A stretch of 64,000 nucleotides of DNA. Origin: Capniomyces stellatus (Eukaryota; Kickxellomycota; Harpellomycetes; Harpellales; Legeriomycetaceae). Below the pieces are notes generated by a model. That model did no database searches. It saw nothing but the letters and a program-made list of their open reading frames with translations, and was not told where the DNA came from. The translations under genes were made by a program, and so were the position numbers. Shown one piece after another: positions 55,279-64,000 of this stretch; position 1 is the first letter of the stretch, and each line of letters opens with the position of its first letter. The stretch lies in NCBI GenBank assembly GCA_001661515.1, contig LUVW01000011.1:367789-431788 (forward strand), read 5' to 3'.

Positions 55279-58224
55279 ATGAAATTGGTTTACCTTATCC
55301 CGTTGCTAGACATTCTTGTCAATGCAGAAACTCAAAGCTCCGGCAATAGTATGTTTTGTCTGGCGTATTATGCAAAGTCTTTAGATCCTTGTGACTCAAA
55401 ACTGTATCCCTTTTTTACCAACAGGGAAATTATTAAGGAGTTTGACTATAATAGGAGCAGTGTCGCTGAATGTTCAAAGCTTTTCAAATGTGGAGGATTG
55501 CCCAAAGTTGTTGATGAAGATTGGCTAGACAATCAAAAAAAGCTGTACCAGGAGTCTTTGAAAGGCCCAAAACTAACCGGGGTTAATCAAAAAGCAAACA
55601 ATCAAGAGAATAAAGACAAAAAGTCCCGAGGCATATGTTGCTTGAATTTGGACAGCAGAAAAAGACAAAACCATGTCCACGAGGTTATAGACCTGATAGA
55701 CAATATTTCAGAAATAGGTAAAGATACTGAAGGTCCCAACATCAAAGATAAAATACTGGAGTTTGCTGAGGGTACAAAAAAACAATCCAGTGAATCGAAA
55801 AATCCAGGATCAAACGAGTGCTCAAACATTAACTTTACTTTAAAGAGAGATTATGGATACAAGAGAAAAGAAAAACTAAATAGCAAAGAATTGCAAAAAA
55901 CAGGAGCAGTAAATACGTGCGGCATTGAAAAAATGAATTACCTAAATAAACTATTGAAGTCAAAAATTGATACAAAAAATAATGAAAAGAAAGCAATGCT
56001 CGAAAATGAAAGATTTATGGCAGACGATTCAAATGTACTACACACTGAAACAGAAAATAACCAGAACAACAATGATAATGAGTCAAGCTTGGGCTTGGAA
56101 AATGTTAAAGATTTTGACTATAAAGAATACGAATTATTTAAAAGTATAGAGTACTTAATTAAAAAATACAGTGGGACCCAAGAAATTGATCAAAATAACA
56201 GAAAAAAGAGTACAGGAAAAAAGAATAGTCCAAAAAAAAATTTAAAAAAAGAGAAAGACATTCAGTCTGAAAAAAAAAAAACCGGCAACAGAATTGGTAG
56301 TGATACTAGTGAAAAATATATAAATAACAAGGCCAATGACGCGAATAATGAGAGAGAGAAAAAATTTGGAAATATAAAGGCGGGAGATGGTAGGAGCGTT
56401 AATGAACCTAGGTCTGAAACAACAGTCGATGAAGAAGTTGATGAGGACTATGATGGCGGGAGTGTTGAAAAATTAAAGATTGGAGATGTCAACAGTAGCA
56501 GTGATAATGAGGATGTCAACAGTAGCAGTGATGATAAGGATGCTGAACTTAATGTTGAGGAAGTAGTTCATAATGAGGATGTCAACAGTAGCAGTAATAA
56601 TGAGGATGCTGAACTTAATGTTGAGGAGGTAGTTCATAATGAGGATGTCAACAGTAGCAGTAATGATGAGGATGCTGAACTTAATGTTGAGGAAGTAGTT
56701 CATAATGAGGATGTCAATAGTAGCAGTAATGATAAGGATGCTGAACTTAATGTTGAGGAGGTAGTTCATAATGAGGATGTCAACAGTAGCAGTAATGATG
56801 AGGATGCTGAACTTAATGTTGAGGAAGTAGTTCATAATGAGGATGTCAATAGTAGCAGTAATGATAAGGATGCTGAACTTAATGTTGAGGAGGTAGTTCA
56901 TAATGAGGATGTCAACAGTAGCAGTAATGATGAGGATGCTGAACTTAATGTTGAGGAAGTAGTTCATAATGAGGACGTCAATAGTAGCAGTAATGATGAG
57001 AGAGTCAACAGTAGCAGAGATGATGAGGATGCTGAATTTAATGTTGAGGAATTAGTTCATAATGAGGATGTCAATAGTAGCAGTAATAATGAGGGAGTCA
57101 ACAGTAGCAGAGATGATGAGGATGCTGAACTTAATGTTGAGGAGGTAGTTCATAATGAGGATGTCAACAGTAGCAGTAATGATGAGGATGCTGAACTTAA
57201 TGTTGAGGAAGTAGTTCATAATGAGGATGTCAACAGTAGCAGTAATGATGAGGATGCTGAACTTAATGTTGAGGAAGTAGTTCATAATGAGGACGTCAAT
57301 AGTAGCAGTAATGATGAGAGAGTCAACAGTAGCAGAGATGATGAGGATGCTGAATTTAATGTTGAGGAAGTAGTTCATAATGAGGACGTCAATAGTAGCA
57401 GTAATAATGAGAGAGTCAACAGTAGCAGTAATGATAAGGATGCTGAACTTAATGTTGAGGAAGTAGTTCATAATGAGGATGTCAACAGTAGCAGAGATGA
57501 TAAGGATGCTGAACTTAATGTTGAGGAAGTAGTTCATGATATGGTTGATGAAAATAATGATGGTAGGAGTTTTACTGGGTTTAAGCCTGTGGAAACGGTT
57601 TATAAAGTTGGTAATGACGAAAACCTGGGTCATAATGTAGTTTCGAATAGACTCGAAGGTCTTGGTTATGATTTACCAAATCTTGACTACGACATACTTG
57701 AAGGCGATGACAGGATTAGTGATGAAAATCATTACTATAATATTGATTTTGGGGCAACCGATGTATTGTTTACAGAAAAAGTTTATGAAATTGGTCATGA
57801 AGAACATGGTAGCCGAAAAATTAAAATCCAAAAGCAAACTCCTAAATCTGTAGTTAATGATAAAAATTGTATCAATACCATTGGCAATGGTATCTGCACC
57901 AAACCTAAGAGTTCTACTGATCCTACTGTTTCTGCTACCAATCCGTCCACTACAATCCTTTCGGTTTCGCGAGTTGCTGACCCTTCTAAACACTATCCTA
58001 AACACTACCCTAAACACTATCCTAAACACTATCCCAATGACAATTCTAATGACAATCCAAAAGGCATTCCTAAAGACGACTTGAGGAACAAGGTTCTGGA
58101 TAAGCCATACGAAATAGACAATGGCACAGTTCCTACAAACTCCGCCAACTTGCGTTTGGCGGTAGGACACAGATCGTTGTTCTTCACGGCTGTTGTCTCT
58201 GTGCTGCTCATAGGACTGAGCTAG
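55279..58224 (+). CDS. Secreted acidic repeat protein with GPI-like C-terminus
   Basis: A single-exon gene of 981 residues starting at the ATG at 55279 (MKLVYLIPLLDILVNAETQS), which gives a clean signal peptide. An upstream in-frame extension lacks an ATG. The N-terminal 90 residues contain several Cys (CLAYYAKSLDPCDSKLY, CSKLFKCGG) and may form a small folded domain. A Lys/Asn-rich region follows. Residues about 403-755 are 14 tandem acidic units with core AELNVEEVVHNEDVNSSS, ten of 22 residues and four of 31. The C-terminal part has a KHYP array and ends in a hydrophobic tail (RSLFFTAVVSVLLIGLS) like a GPI-attachment signal. Probably a cell-surface protein; no family is recognised. Confidence 0.8.
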   Translation: MKLVYLIPLLDILVNAETQSSGNSMFCLAYYAKSLDPCDSKLYPFFTNREIIKEFDYNRSSVAECSKLFKCGGLPKVVDEDWLDNQKKLYQESLKGPKLTGVNQKANNQENKDKKSRGICCLNLDSRKRQNHVHEVIDLIDNISEIGKDTEGPNIKDKILEFAEGTKKQSSESKNPGSNECSNINFTLKRDYGYKRKEKLNSKELQKTGAVNTCGIEKMNYLNKLLKSKIDTKNNEKKAMLENERFMADDSNVLHTETENNQNNNDNESSLGLENVKDFDYKEYELFKSIEYLIKKYSGTQEIDQNNRKKSTGKKNSPKKNLKKEKDIQSEKKKTGNRIGSDTSEKYINNKANDANNEREKKFGNIKAGDGRSVNEPRSETTVDEEVDEDYDGGSVEKLKIGDVNSSSDNEDVNSSSDDKDAELNVEEVVHNEDVNSSSNNEDAELNVEEVVHNEDVNSSSNDEDAELNVEEVVHNEDVNSSSNDKDAELNVEEVVHNEDVNSSSNDEDAELNVEEVVHNEDVNSSSNDKDAELNVEEVVHNEDVNSSSNDEDAELNVEEVVHNEDVNSSSNDERVNSSRDDEDAEFNVEELVHNEDVNSSSNNEGVNSSRDDEDAELNVEEVVHNEDVNSSSNDEDAELNVEEVVHNEDVNSSSNDEDAELNVEEVVHNEDVNSSSNDERVNSSRDDEDAEFNVEEVVHNEDVNSSSNNERVNSSSNDKDAELNVEEVVHNEDVNSSRDDKDAELNVEEVVHDMVDENNDGRSFTGFKPVETVYKVGNDENLGHNVVSNRLEGLGYDLPNLDYDILEGDDRISDENHYYNIDFGATDVLFTEKVYEIGHEEHGSRKIKIQKQTPKSVVNDKNCINTIGNGICTKPKSSTDPTVSATNPSTTILSVSRVADPSKHYPKHYPKHYPKHYPNDNSNDNPKGIPKDDLRNKVLDKPYEIDNGTVPTNSANLRLAVGHRSLFFTAVVSVLLIGLS
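56485..57540. repeat. 66-bp/93-bp coding minisatellite
   Basis: Fourteen tandem units within the secreted acidic protein: ten of 66 bases and four of 93 bases. The 93-base form carries an extra VNSSRDDED-type insertion. In the first part, units ending NDED and NDKD alternate, so there is a 132-base higher-order period. The repeat keeps the reverse frame open as well (Ile/Thr/Asn repeats), producing false antisense ORFs at 56967-56473 and 57633-57052. Confidence 0.95.
57988..58035. repeat. KHYP-coding 12-bp tandem repeat
   Basis: Four copies of CCTAAACACTA(T/C), encoding Pro-Lys-His-Tyr, near the 3' end of the secreted acidic protein gene, followed by CCNAANGACAAT-like units. Confidence 0.85.
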
Positions 58225-59035
58225 TTTATATTTGATTTTTATAAATCTCAAGGAGTCCTGTTTTTACCATTTTAAAAACCGGTATACTTGTATTTGCGAT
58301 TGCATTTGATTTACATAAATCTGTTGTGATTGGCTGCATGCTGGCGAATATTGAGAATGAGGATTCATCTTATGATAAATAAAATAGTTTAATGATTAAA
58401 AACAGGATGTTCAAAATATTAAAAGTTAGATCGTTCTACAAAGATAACCAATCTTGTTTATGTACATTTTACTTAGTGCTGGATTATAGTATTGGCCATT
58501 AGTATAGTATTGTATGTGTAGTTGAAAAGGTTTTGTTTCAAAAGTTAAAAGCGAATAGTTTAATATCAAGTAAAAGCTTCTAGTACGTTACTAAAAACAA
58601 GTTGGGGTAATGTTGATCAATAAAGTATGGATCAGGGTTTAATACAATAAAGAAAACAAAAAGCCAATAGATGACTATAAAAGCAATGGAAGCCTGGGAT
58701 TCAAAATTACAATGCTTGTAGTATAAATCAGACCAAAGCCCTGAGTAAAACTGTTTTTTTTTTAGTAATAGTAATAAAAAGTCCAACTTCGAGTAGGATT
58801 AGTATATAAAGTAGGTGCTTGGGTACCGTGGAGATAGTAGAGAAAAGAAAAACAGATAAATAATCAATATTATACTCGCAATTATTGGGATTTAATAGGG
58901 TGTTATTATATACCAAAAGTTATATTTAGTAGTTAAAAAAAGCGTATTTATTTCAGCTTGTGTTTGTACAAAGCAAAGAGTCGAAATATTATACAACCTC
59001 ACGAAAGAACCAGAAATCTTGACTGTGATTCGGCA
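58225..59035. other. Intergenic spacer
   Basis: 811 bases between two same-strand exported-protein genes. Minus-strand frames at 58580-58916 are hydrophobic and AT-driven; no ATG-based gene with family support is found. Confidence 0.45.
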
Positions 59036-60139
59036 ATGCGGAGTCTTATAATACTGTTCAGCCTAGTTGTGTTGAATATAGGCTGCACTGAGTTGCTACT
59101 AAAAAGAAAAGTGATAACTTCGTTTGGAGATAGCTTGACGGATTCTGGGAATATAAACATAGTACCGAAAACGAGCTTGGCGTATTGGCATGGTCGATAT
59201 TCTACAGGACCTTTATGGAACGAGTTTCTAGCTTACAACACTGAATCCTTGCTGATTGACTGTGCACAGGCCAACACAAAGGCTATAAACAGTGCGATAC
59301 CAAGACTAAATTTGACGGAGCAGGTGGATGTGTATATAGACTATTTTACAAAATCTCATGAAGCAGAGTCGCTTGGTTCTGTTGTTAAAGGCGGGGTGGC
59401 TGTGATAGGGAATGACTTTGGTGATGCAATTTGGTACAACATGCATATCCTAAAAGACGGAATACAGGATTATATTTATGAGCTGTACGACTATACGAAC
59501 ACAATAAAAAAGTTGGTGGATTTTGGATTTGAGATGATTATATTGTCAAATTTTCCAAACCATCTGAATTACCCATTCATGAAAAACATTTTAAAGATGT
59601 CTGTGAAGGCAAGCAAGTTTAGCAAAACTTACTTGAACAAAGTCAAGGATGCAAACATTGGTCTCGGATGGTTACTGGATGAGAAAGTACAATCAGTAGT
59701 TAACAATAATGTGACTATAGAAATCCTGGATATGTATTCCGTGACCAATTACATTGTTGGAAAGCATAAAAACAAGATCAACATAGAGGAGACTGGCATG
59801 CCATGTCTATATCGCAGAAAACTCTGCGGCGAAAGCGAAAAATATGCGTTTGCTGACGACTATCACTTATCAGCCAATCCGCACAGGCTGATAGGAGCAA
59901 TAGTCACTGAGCTGATGTTGGGGACAAAAGTGGATTACACCGATGAAGGGTTAAACAAAATAGCCGAAAAGTACTTTAATAATAATGAAATGATGGAGCA
60001 AAGCGATATTTACGCTAAGGGCGAAAAAAATACGGGTGAACTTAATATAAAGAAGGTGGTTTTCAATGATGTCGAATTGAGAAAAAAATTAGTTTATAAC
60101 CTAGTAAATCATAATATGAGTAAAGAACCGGATTTATAA
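59036..60139 (+). CDS. Secreted GDSL-type esterase/lipase
   Basis: A single exon of 367 residues. The ATG at 59036 gives a signal peptide (MRSLIILFSLVVLNIGC); a longer frame upstream has no ATG. GDSL/SGNH features: block I FGDSLTDSGN with nucleophile Ser33, block III IGNDFGD with Asn126, and the DDYHLS block with Asp274 and His277 as the catalytic D-x-x-H. Relatives are secreted ester hydrolases acting on lipids or wall esters. The block II Gly of the SGNH set is not obvious. A single Cys pair (CLYRRKLC) may form a disulfide. The last 60 residues are polar and unrelated to the family. It follows the repeat protein on the same strand, about 810 bases away. Confidence 0.87.
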   Translation: MRSLIILFSLVVLNIGCTELLLKRKVITSFGDSLTDSGNINIVPKTSLAYWHGRYSTGPLWNEFLAYNTESLLIDCAQANTKAINSAIPRLNLTEQVDVYIDYFTKSHEAESLGSVVKGGVAVIGNDFGDAIWYNMHILKDGIQDYIYELYDYTNTIKKLVDFGFEMIILSNFPNHLNYPFMKNILKMSVKASKFSKTYLNKVKDANIGLGWLLDEKVQSVVNNNVTIEILDMYSVTNYIVGKHKNKINIEETGMPCLYRRKLCGESEKYAFADDYHLSANPHRLIGAIVTELMLGTKVDYTDEGLNKIAEKYFNNNEMMEQSDIYAKGEKNTGELNIKKVVFNDVELRKKLVYNLVNHNMSKEPDL

Positions 60140-61480
60140 ATTCTACAATTGAAGTATTGGCAAACTACAAGTCACGAAATTTAGTATTTGACCAAGCGAT
60201 TCACTGGTTTAGTTTTAGTTTTAGTTTTAGGTTGGGTACTTTGTTTTATTTGACTGAAATATGAAATACAGACATGTTTAGGAGCTTTAACCCGTATTAC
60301 TTTTTGAAATCAAAATAGTTAAAGTGTTTATAAAGCGTAAACTATCCATTAGTGTGACTAAATCAAAAAGAACAAAAAGAAAAACAGGATGTTGTTATAA
60401 CATGTGCGATGCTCCAAGGTAGTTTCGTGCGCTGGTTGCTTTTAGATAAAGACAATAAATGAGTATAATCTAAACTAAAAGTGTTGCCAAGTTAAACGAA
60501 AGTGAAAGGTATTTTAATTTCAATAAAAAAGAAAGTGAAAGGTATTTTAGAAAAAGTGCGGATTAATATCCCAAACAAGAATCCAGGCCGAGTCCAAAAG
60601 TAAAAACAACAAAGAGAAATGTGGTTAAAACTAACAAGTGTTGATCCAATAAAAGTCTAGGACAATAATAATAACAAAGTTGATGGGTATTACTTACTTG
60701 GTCAATTAAAGGAGGAAAAGTCAGATTAGCACATCAGGTAAAATAAAAGTGAATAGAAAAAAAACTAAAACTAAAGCAAAAACAAAAACAAAAACAAAAG
60801 CTAGTGATTCACAAGTAAACAAAAGTCAAAGAAAAATTACACGTGTAACATTGAATTTGGCAATACAAAAGCAGACAATAAACGCAAGTTTTATCTAATA
60901 GTCCAAAGTAAACTATTGCAATTAAAAAAATACGCTTGAATCTGATTAATATGGCAAAATTAAACCCATTTATCTACAAGTACTGCCGAGTAAAAAAATA
61001 AAAAAATAAAAAAGTTGAGCTCAATTAGCCAAAACAAGTTGGAATAAGAGTGAGGCAATGGCAGGGTTAAATTGAGGCAACGTGGTTGAAATGTTAGCAA
61101 GTCGAGCTTGGCTAAAAGAACGAGAAATGAAATATTGAGAATGATGCTAAAGAAGAAGGAAAAAAAAGCATTGGCCAGATGATACAAACACAAAGTGAAA
61201 TAAAAAGCAAGAAGGCTGTTTGAGAGTAAAAGAATCCACTTCATTAAATTGTTGATTAATTGTGCTCGCTAGTTAGCTTAATTCGCAAAAAAAAAAAAAA
61301 GGAAAACAAAAAAAATGCAACTTAACAGGACACAAATAGACTGAAAAGAAAAGGGGAAGAAGTAAATATAGGACTTTTTTTTTGTTAGTACATTATATAT
61401 TTTTTAAAAAAGGGTGACAATTTTGAAAATACTAGTATAAATACCAAAAGCAGGGAAGAAGTAATAAAGTTGAAAGCTTG
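60140..61480. other. Purine-rich spacer before aspartyl aminopeptidase
   Basis: About 1.3 kb, strongly A/G-rich on the plus strand from 60360 onward. It holds AAAAAC repeats (60766-60800) and a GTTTTA repeat (60205-60228). No gene is seen; the minus-strand frame at 61244-60960 is composition-driven. Confidence 0.5.
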
Positions 61481-63570
61481 ATGATATTTAGGGTATTTAC
61501 CAGCTGCTTTAAACCAAATAAATCAGCGTTGAGTTTTAGTTTAAAAAAGACAAGAAGAACATTCAAAACGAGTAATTTAACGAGAAACGAAAATATGAGC
61601 AAGGGATCAAGCAGCAGCGATAGTTTAGCAGTACAAGCAGAAAGATTTGTGGCGTTCGTGAACGCTTCACCAAGTCCGTTCCATGCAGTTGATGCAGTGC
61701 GCAAAAGACTGGCCAAGGAGAACTTTGTCGAGTTGTCAGAGCGCAAAAGTTGGGAAAACGACATTAAGCCGAATGGGAGGTACTATTTTACACGAAATGG
61801 GTCTACCATTGTGGCGTTTGCAGTTGGGGGACAGTACAAGACGGGGAATGGCGCCAGTATCATTGCTGCACATACAGACAGCCCGTGCTTCAAGCTCAAG
61901 CCGGTATCAAAGAAGCAGCAGAGCGGGTACCTCAAAGTGGGAGTTCAGCTATATGGTGGAGGGCTTTGGCACACTTGGTTTGACCGAGACCTCAGTGTTG
62001 CTGGGGTGGTTATGGTGGAGAAGGATGGTGAGTATAAGCAGACGTTGGTCCGTATTGACGAGCCAATTATGAGGATTCCCAACCTAGCTATCCACTTGGA
62101 CAGATCAACAAACGACGCGTTCAAGTTCAATAAAGAGGTGCACTTGACACCAATAATCGCAACAGTAAACAAGGCACTCAACAAGAGCGCAGGGTCGATT
62201 TCTAAAGACAAGGACAGTGCTACAGTTGCTGGGTCAAACGAGCCAGCCCACCACCCAATACTTTTGCAAAGACTGGCTGATAAACTGAACGTGCAAGTGT
62301 CGCAGATCAGGGACTTTGAGTTGTGTCTGTACGATACACAACCTTCGGCTATTGGAGGAATATGCAACGAGTTTATCTTTTCGCCAAGGCTTGACAATCT
62401 CAACAGCTCGTACTGTTCAGTAGAGGCGTTTTTGTCTAGCTTAGACGACCCCAAACTCATGGACAAGGAGAAGAACATAAGAATGGTTGCGCTGTTTGAC
62501 AACGAGGAGATTGGGTCGCGATCAGCTTATGGAGCAGATTCGACATTGCTGGAATCGACCTTGAAAAGACTTAATGCTTTTGGATCAGCCGTAAGTGTTT
62601 GGTATAGAATGCATATGTACATTTTGTGTGTAAATTGATAGACAGAATACGTCCAATTGGGTAGAAACTAAAGCTGGTGAGTTTGTTGCTATTGGTGCTA
62701 TTAGACCGCTTTTGAAGAATCTATGGCGAACAGCTATCTTATCTCGGCCGACATGGCCCACGCAATCCATCCAAATTACTCGTAAGCAACTCATTCAATA
62801 TATGATCAGTCTGTTTTTATTTATTTATCTTATTTATTTATGTGGTTTATTGGCAACATAATCAAAATGACAAATCAGCCTGTTTGATAGTCTAAAACCA
62901 CTTGTAAAAAAAATACATCCATCTCGAAACAACTTAATAACAATAATCGATTGTTTAAATGTAGAGAGAAACATGAAGATAATCACGCACCAGAAATGAA
63001 CTGCGGGGTGGTAATCAAAGTCAACGCCAACCAGCGATACGCAACAACATCGGCTACATCGCTTATTCTCAAAGTCATTGCAGAGTCCCATCAAATTCCG
63101 CTCCAAGAGTTTGTGGTTCGAAATGACTCGCCATGCGGATCGACAATAGGTCCATTGTTGAGCTCAAATCTTGGAATCCGCACCATAGGTAAAAAGCCAA
63201 TAAAACCCCCTAAATACATTACACTATCAATAATCAAAACAAAATGTATCGTATTGAGGTCGTTGATGCAGCTTACTTTTATATTGACATGTTTATACTC
63301 TTTTTCTTCTAAATCTATGTTAATAGACGTGGGAAGTCCAATGTTGGCAATGCACAGTATTCGTGAGATGATGGGAACCGACGATGTTGGTCTTTCAATT
63401 CGTTTGTTTGAGGTAAACCGAAATTTATATATATATTTAGTTTGATTATACAATATCGTTTCTGCTAACAAATCTTGTGGTTTGATTTTAATACAATTTA
63501 CGTATGTATCAAATTTTAGGCTTTTTATCGTGACTTTACCGAGACTGACTCTAAAGTTCACGCCGACTAG
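61481..63570 (+). CDS. APE4: Aspartyl aminopeptidase (M18 family)
   Basis: Six exons: 61481-62590, 62646-62660, 62705-62781, 62965-63188, 63327-63412, 63520-63570; phases agree, giving 520 residues. It removes N-terminal Asp/Glu from peptides; a dodecameric zinc enzyme. Zinc and catalytic blocks: AAHTDSPCFKLKP (His131), GGGLWHTWFDRDLS, DNEEIGSRSAYGA (Glu342/343), SADMAHAIHPNY, MNCGVVIKVNANQRYAT, VRNDSPCGSTIGP and MHSIREMMGTDDV. The second exon is only 15 bases (Asn-Thr-Ser-Asn-Trp); it was chosen because it is the only combination that keeps phase into TAFEESMANSYLISAD. The first 38 residues are basic and Ser/Phe-rich; initiation at 61595 (MSKGSSSS) would give a cytosolic form without them. 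Confidence 0.93.
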
Positions 63571-63966
63571 TACCAGCTTCTAGGCTAATGGTTTTAATGT
63601 ATTCACTTAAATATTGTTGCTATATATATATATTTTTAGTTTTTGACTGGTAGCTTTGTGCCATTATTTATATTTTATTACTGTTATCACAACGGATCTA
63701 GTTTGGTAGTTTATCCCATAATTTTACTTGACGCATTTGACCTTTAAACTCTATTGCTCTTTCATTATTATTATTATTATTATTGAAGTTCCTTTTGTGT
63801 ATTGTGTTGCGGTGGTTTAAACTGGAGCTTATTTCTTTGAATTATGGGTTTACAGTTTTGTTGCGTAAACAAATCAAAGTCAAATGGCGTTTTGTTTTTA
63901 ATGGAAATTCACCAAGTTCAAGAAATTTCATTTCATAATTGCAAATTCTTTTTTTCATTTACAAAA

Positions 63967-64000
<34 letters not shown>
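63571..64000. other. Downstream spacer ending in poly-A
   Basis: AT-rich sequence after the aminopeptidase gene, with a TA run (63620-63633) and an ATT triplet run (63764-63783). The window ends in about 30 A, possibly a homopolymer at a sequence break. No gene is seen. Confidence 0.5.

Noticed and set aside
56473..57633. Two minus-strand repetitive ORFs with NYFLNIKFSILIITATVD units
   Set aside because: They come from the reverse complement of the coding minisatellite; no ATG context, signal peptide or flanking exon support.
1..64000. CRISPR arrays, bacterial-style operons, prophage or intact transposons
   Set aside because: No spaced direct repeats, Cas-like genes, integrase, transposase or reverse transcriptase could be recognised; repeats found are simple tandem arrays.

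Overview
This is a 64 kb stretch of AT-rich nuclear DNA from a fungus. The evidence is a fungal-type GT69 (CAP59/CMT1-like) mannosyltransferase, MET2, MRD1, PET100, FES1, ALG6 and a Zrg17/ZnT6-like transporter. Genes carry many short introns, mostly with GTAAG-type donors and TTTAG or ATAG acceptors. A short TTAGGG-type telomere repeat lies inside one intron. The combination of AT-rich spacers, many introns and intact metabolic genes would fit an early-diverging (zygomycete-like) lineage, but the window does not prove this. Many genes are invisible as single ORFs; I rebuilt them by joining exons whose splice phases agree. Exon lists are in the evidence fields.

Layout. 0-8 kb: a CAGACACA microsatellite next to a GT69 glycosyltransferase (+), a four-exon allantoicase with a long basic C-terminal tail (-), a 2.9 kb gene-poor spacer and a tRNA-Arg. 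8-12 kb: a secreted Thr-rich repeat protein (-) and 3.5 kb with no convincing gene. 12-24.6 kb: MET2 (+), MRD1 (-; its start codon is split by an intron), ALG6 (-; six exons), a SYLF/Ysc84-like protein (-) and a ZnT6/Zrg17-like zinc transporter subunit (-). 26-32.6 kb: PET100 (+), TAP42/IGBP1 (-; seven exons), a WBP2-like GRAM protein (+) and cytochrome c haem lyase (-). 34-39 kb: a full-length ABCC/MRP transporter (+) just downstream of an 18-bp minisatellite. 39-43.4 kb: two FES1-type Hsp70 nucleotide exchange factors in tandem, with matching intron positions. 43.7-52.3 kb: a mitochondrial HemW/RSAD1-like radical-SAM protein (-), ribosomal protein uS14/RPS29 (-), a shortened tRNA-like gene, an ING-family PHD protein (+) and 3-phosphoglycerate dehydrogenase (-). 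54.7-60.1 kb: a block of three membrane or exported proteins (a small tail-anchored protein, a 14-repeat secreted protein with a GPI-like end, and a secreted GDSL hydrolase). 61.5-63.6 kb: aspartyl aminopeptidase (+).

Most genes are unlinked housekeeping functions with no operon logic. The exceptions are the FES1 tandem pair and the lineage-specific surface-protein block. Two genes (GT69 and ABCC) have a tandem repeat directly before their start codons. Spacers before genes tend to be purine-rich on the gene's coding strand.
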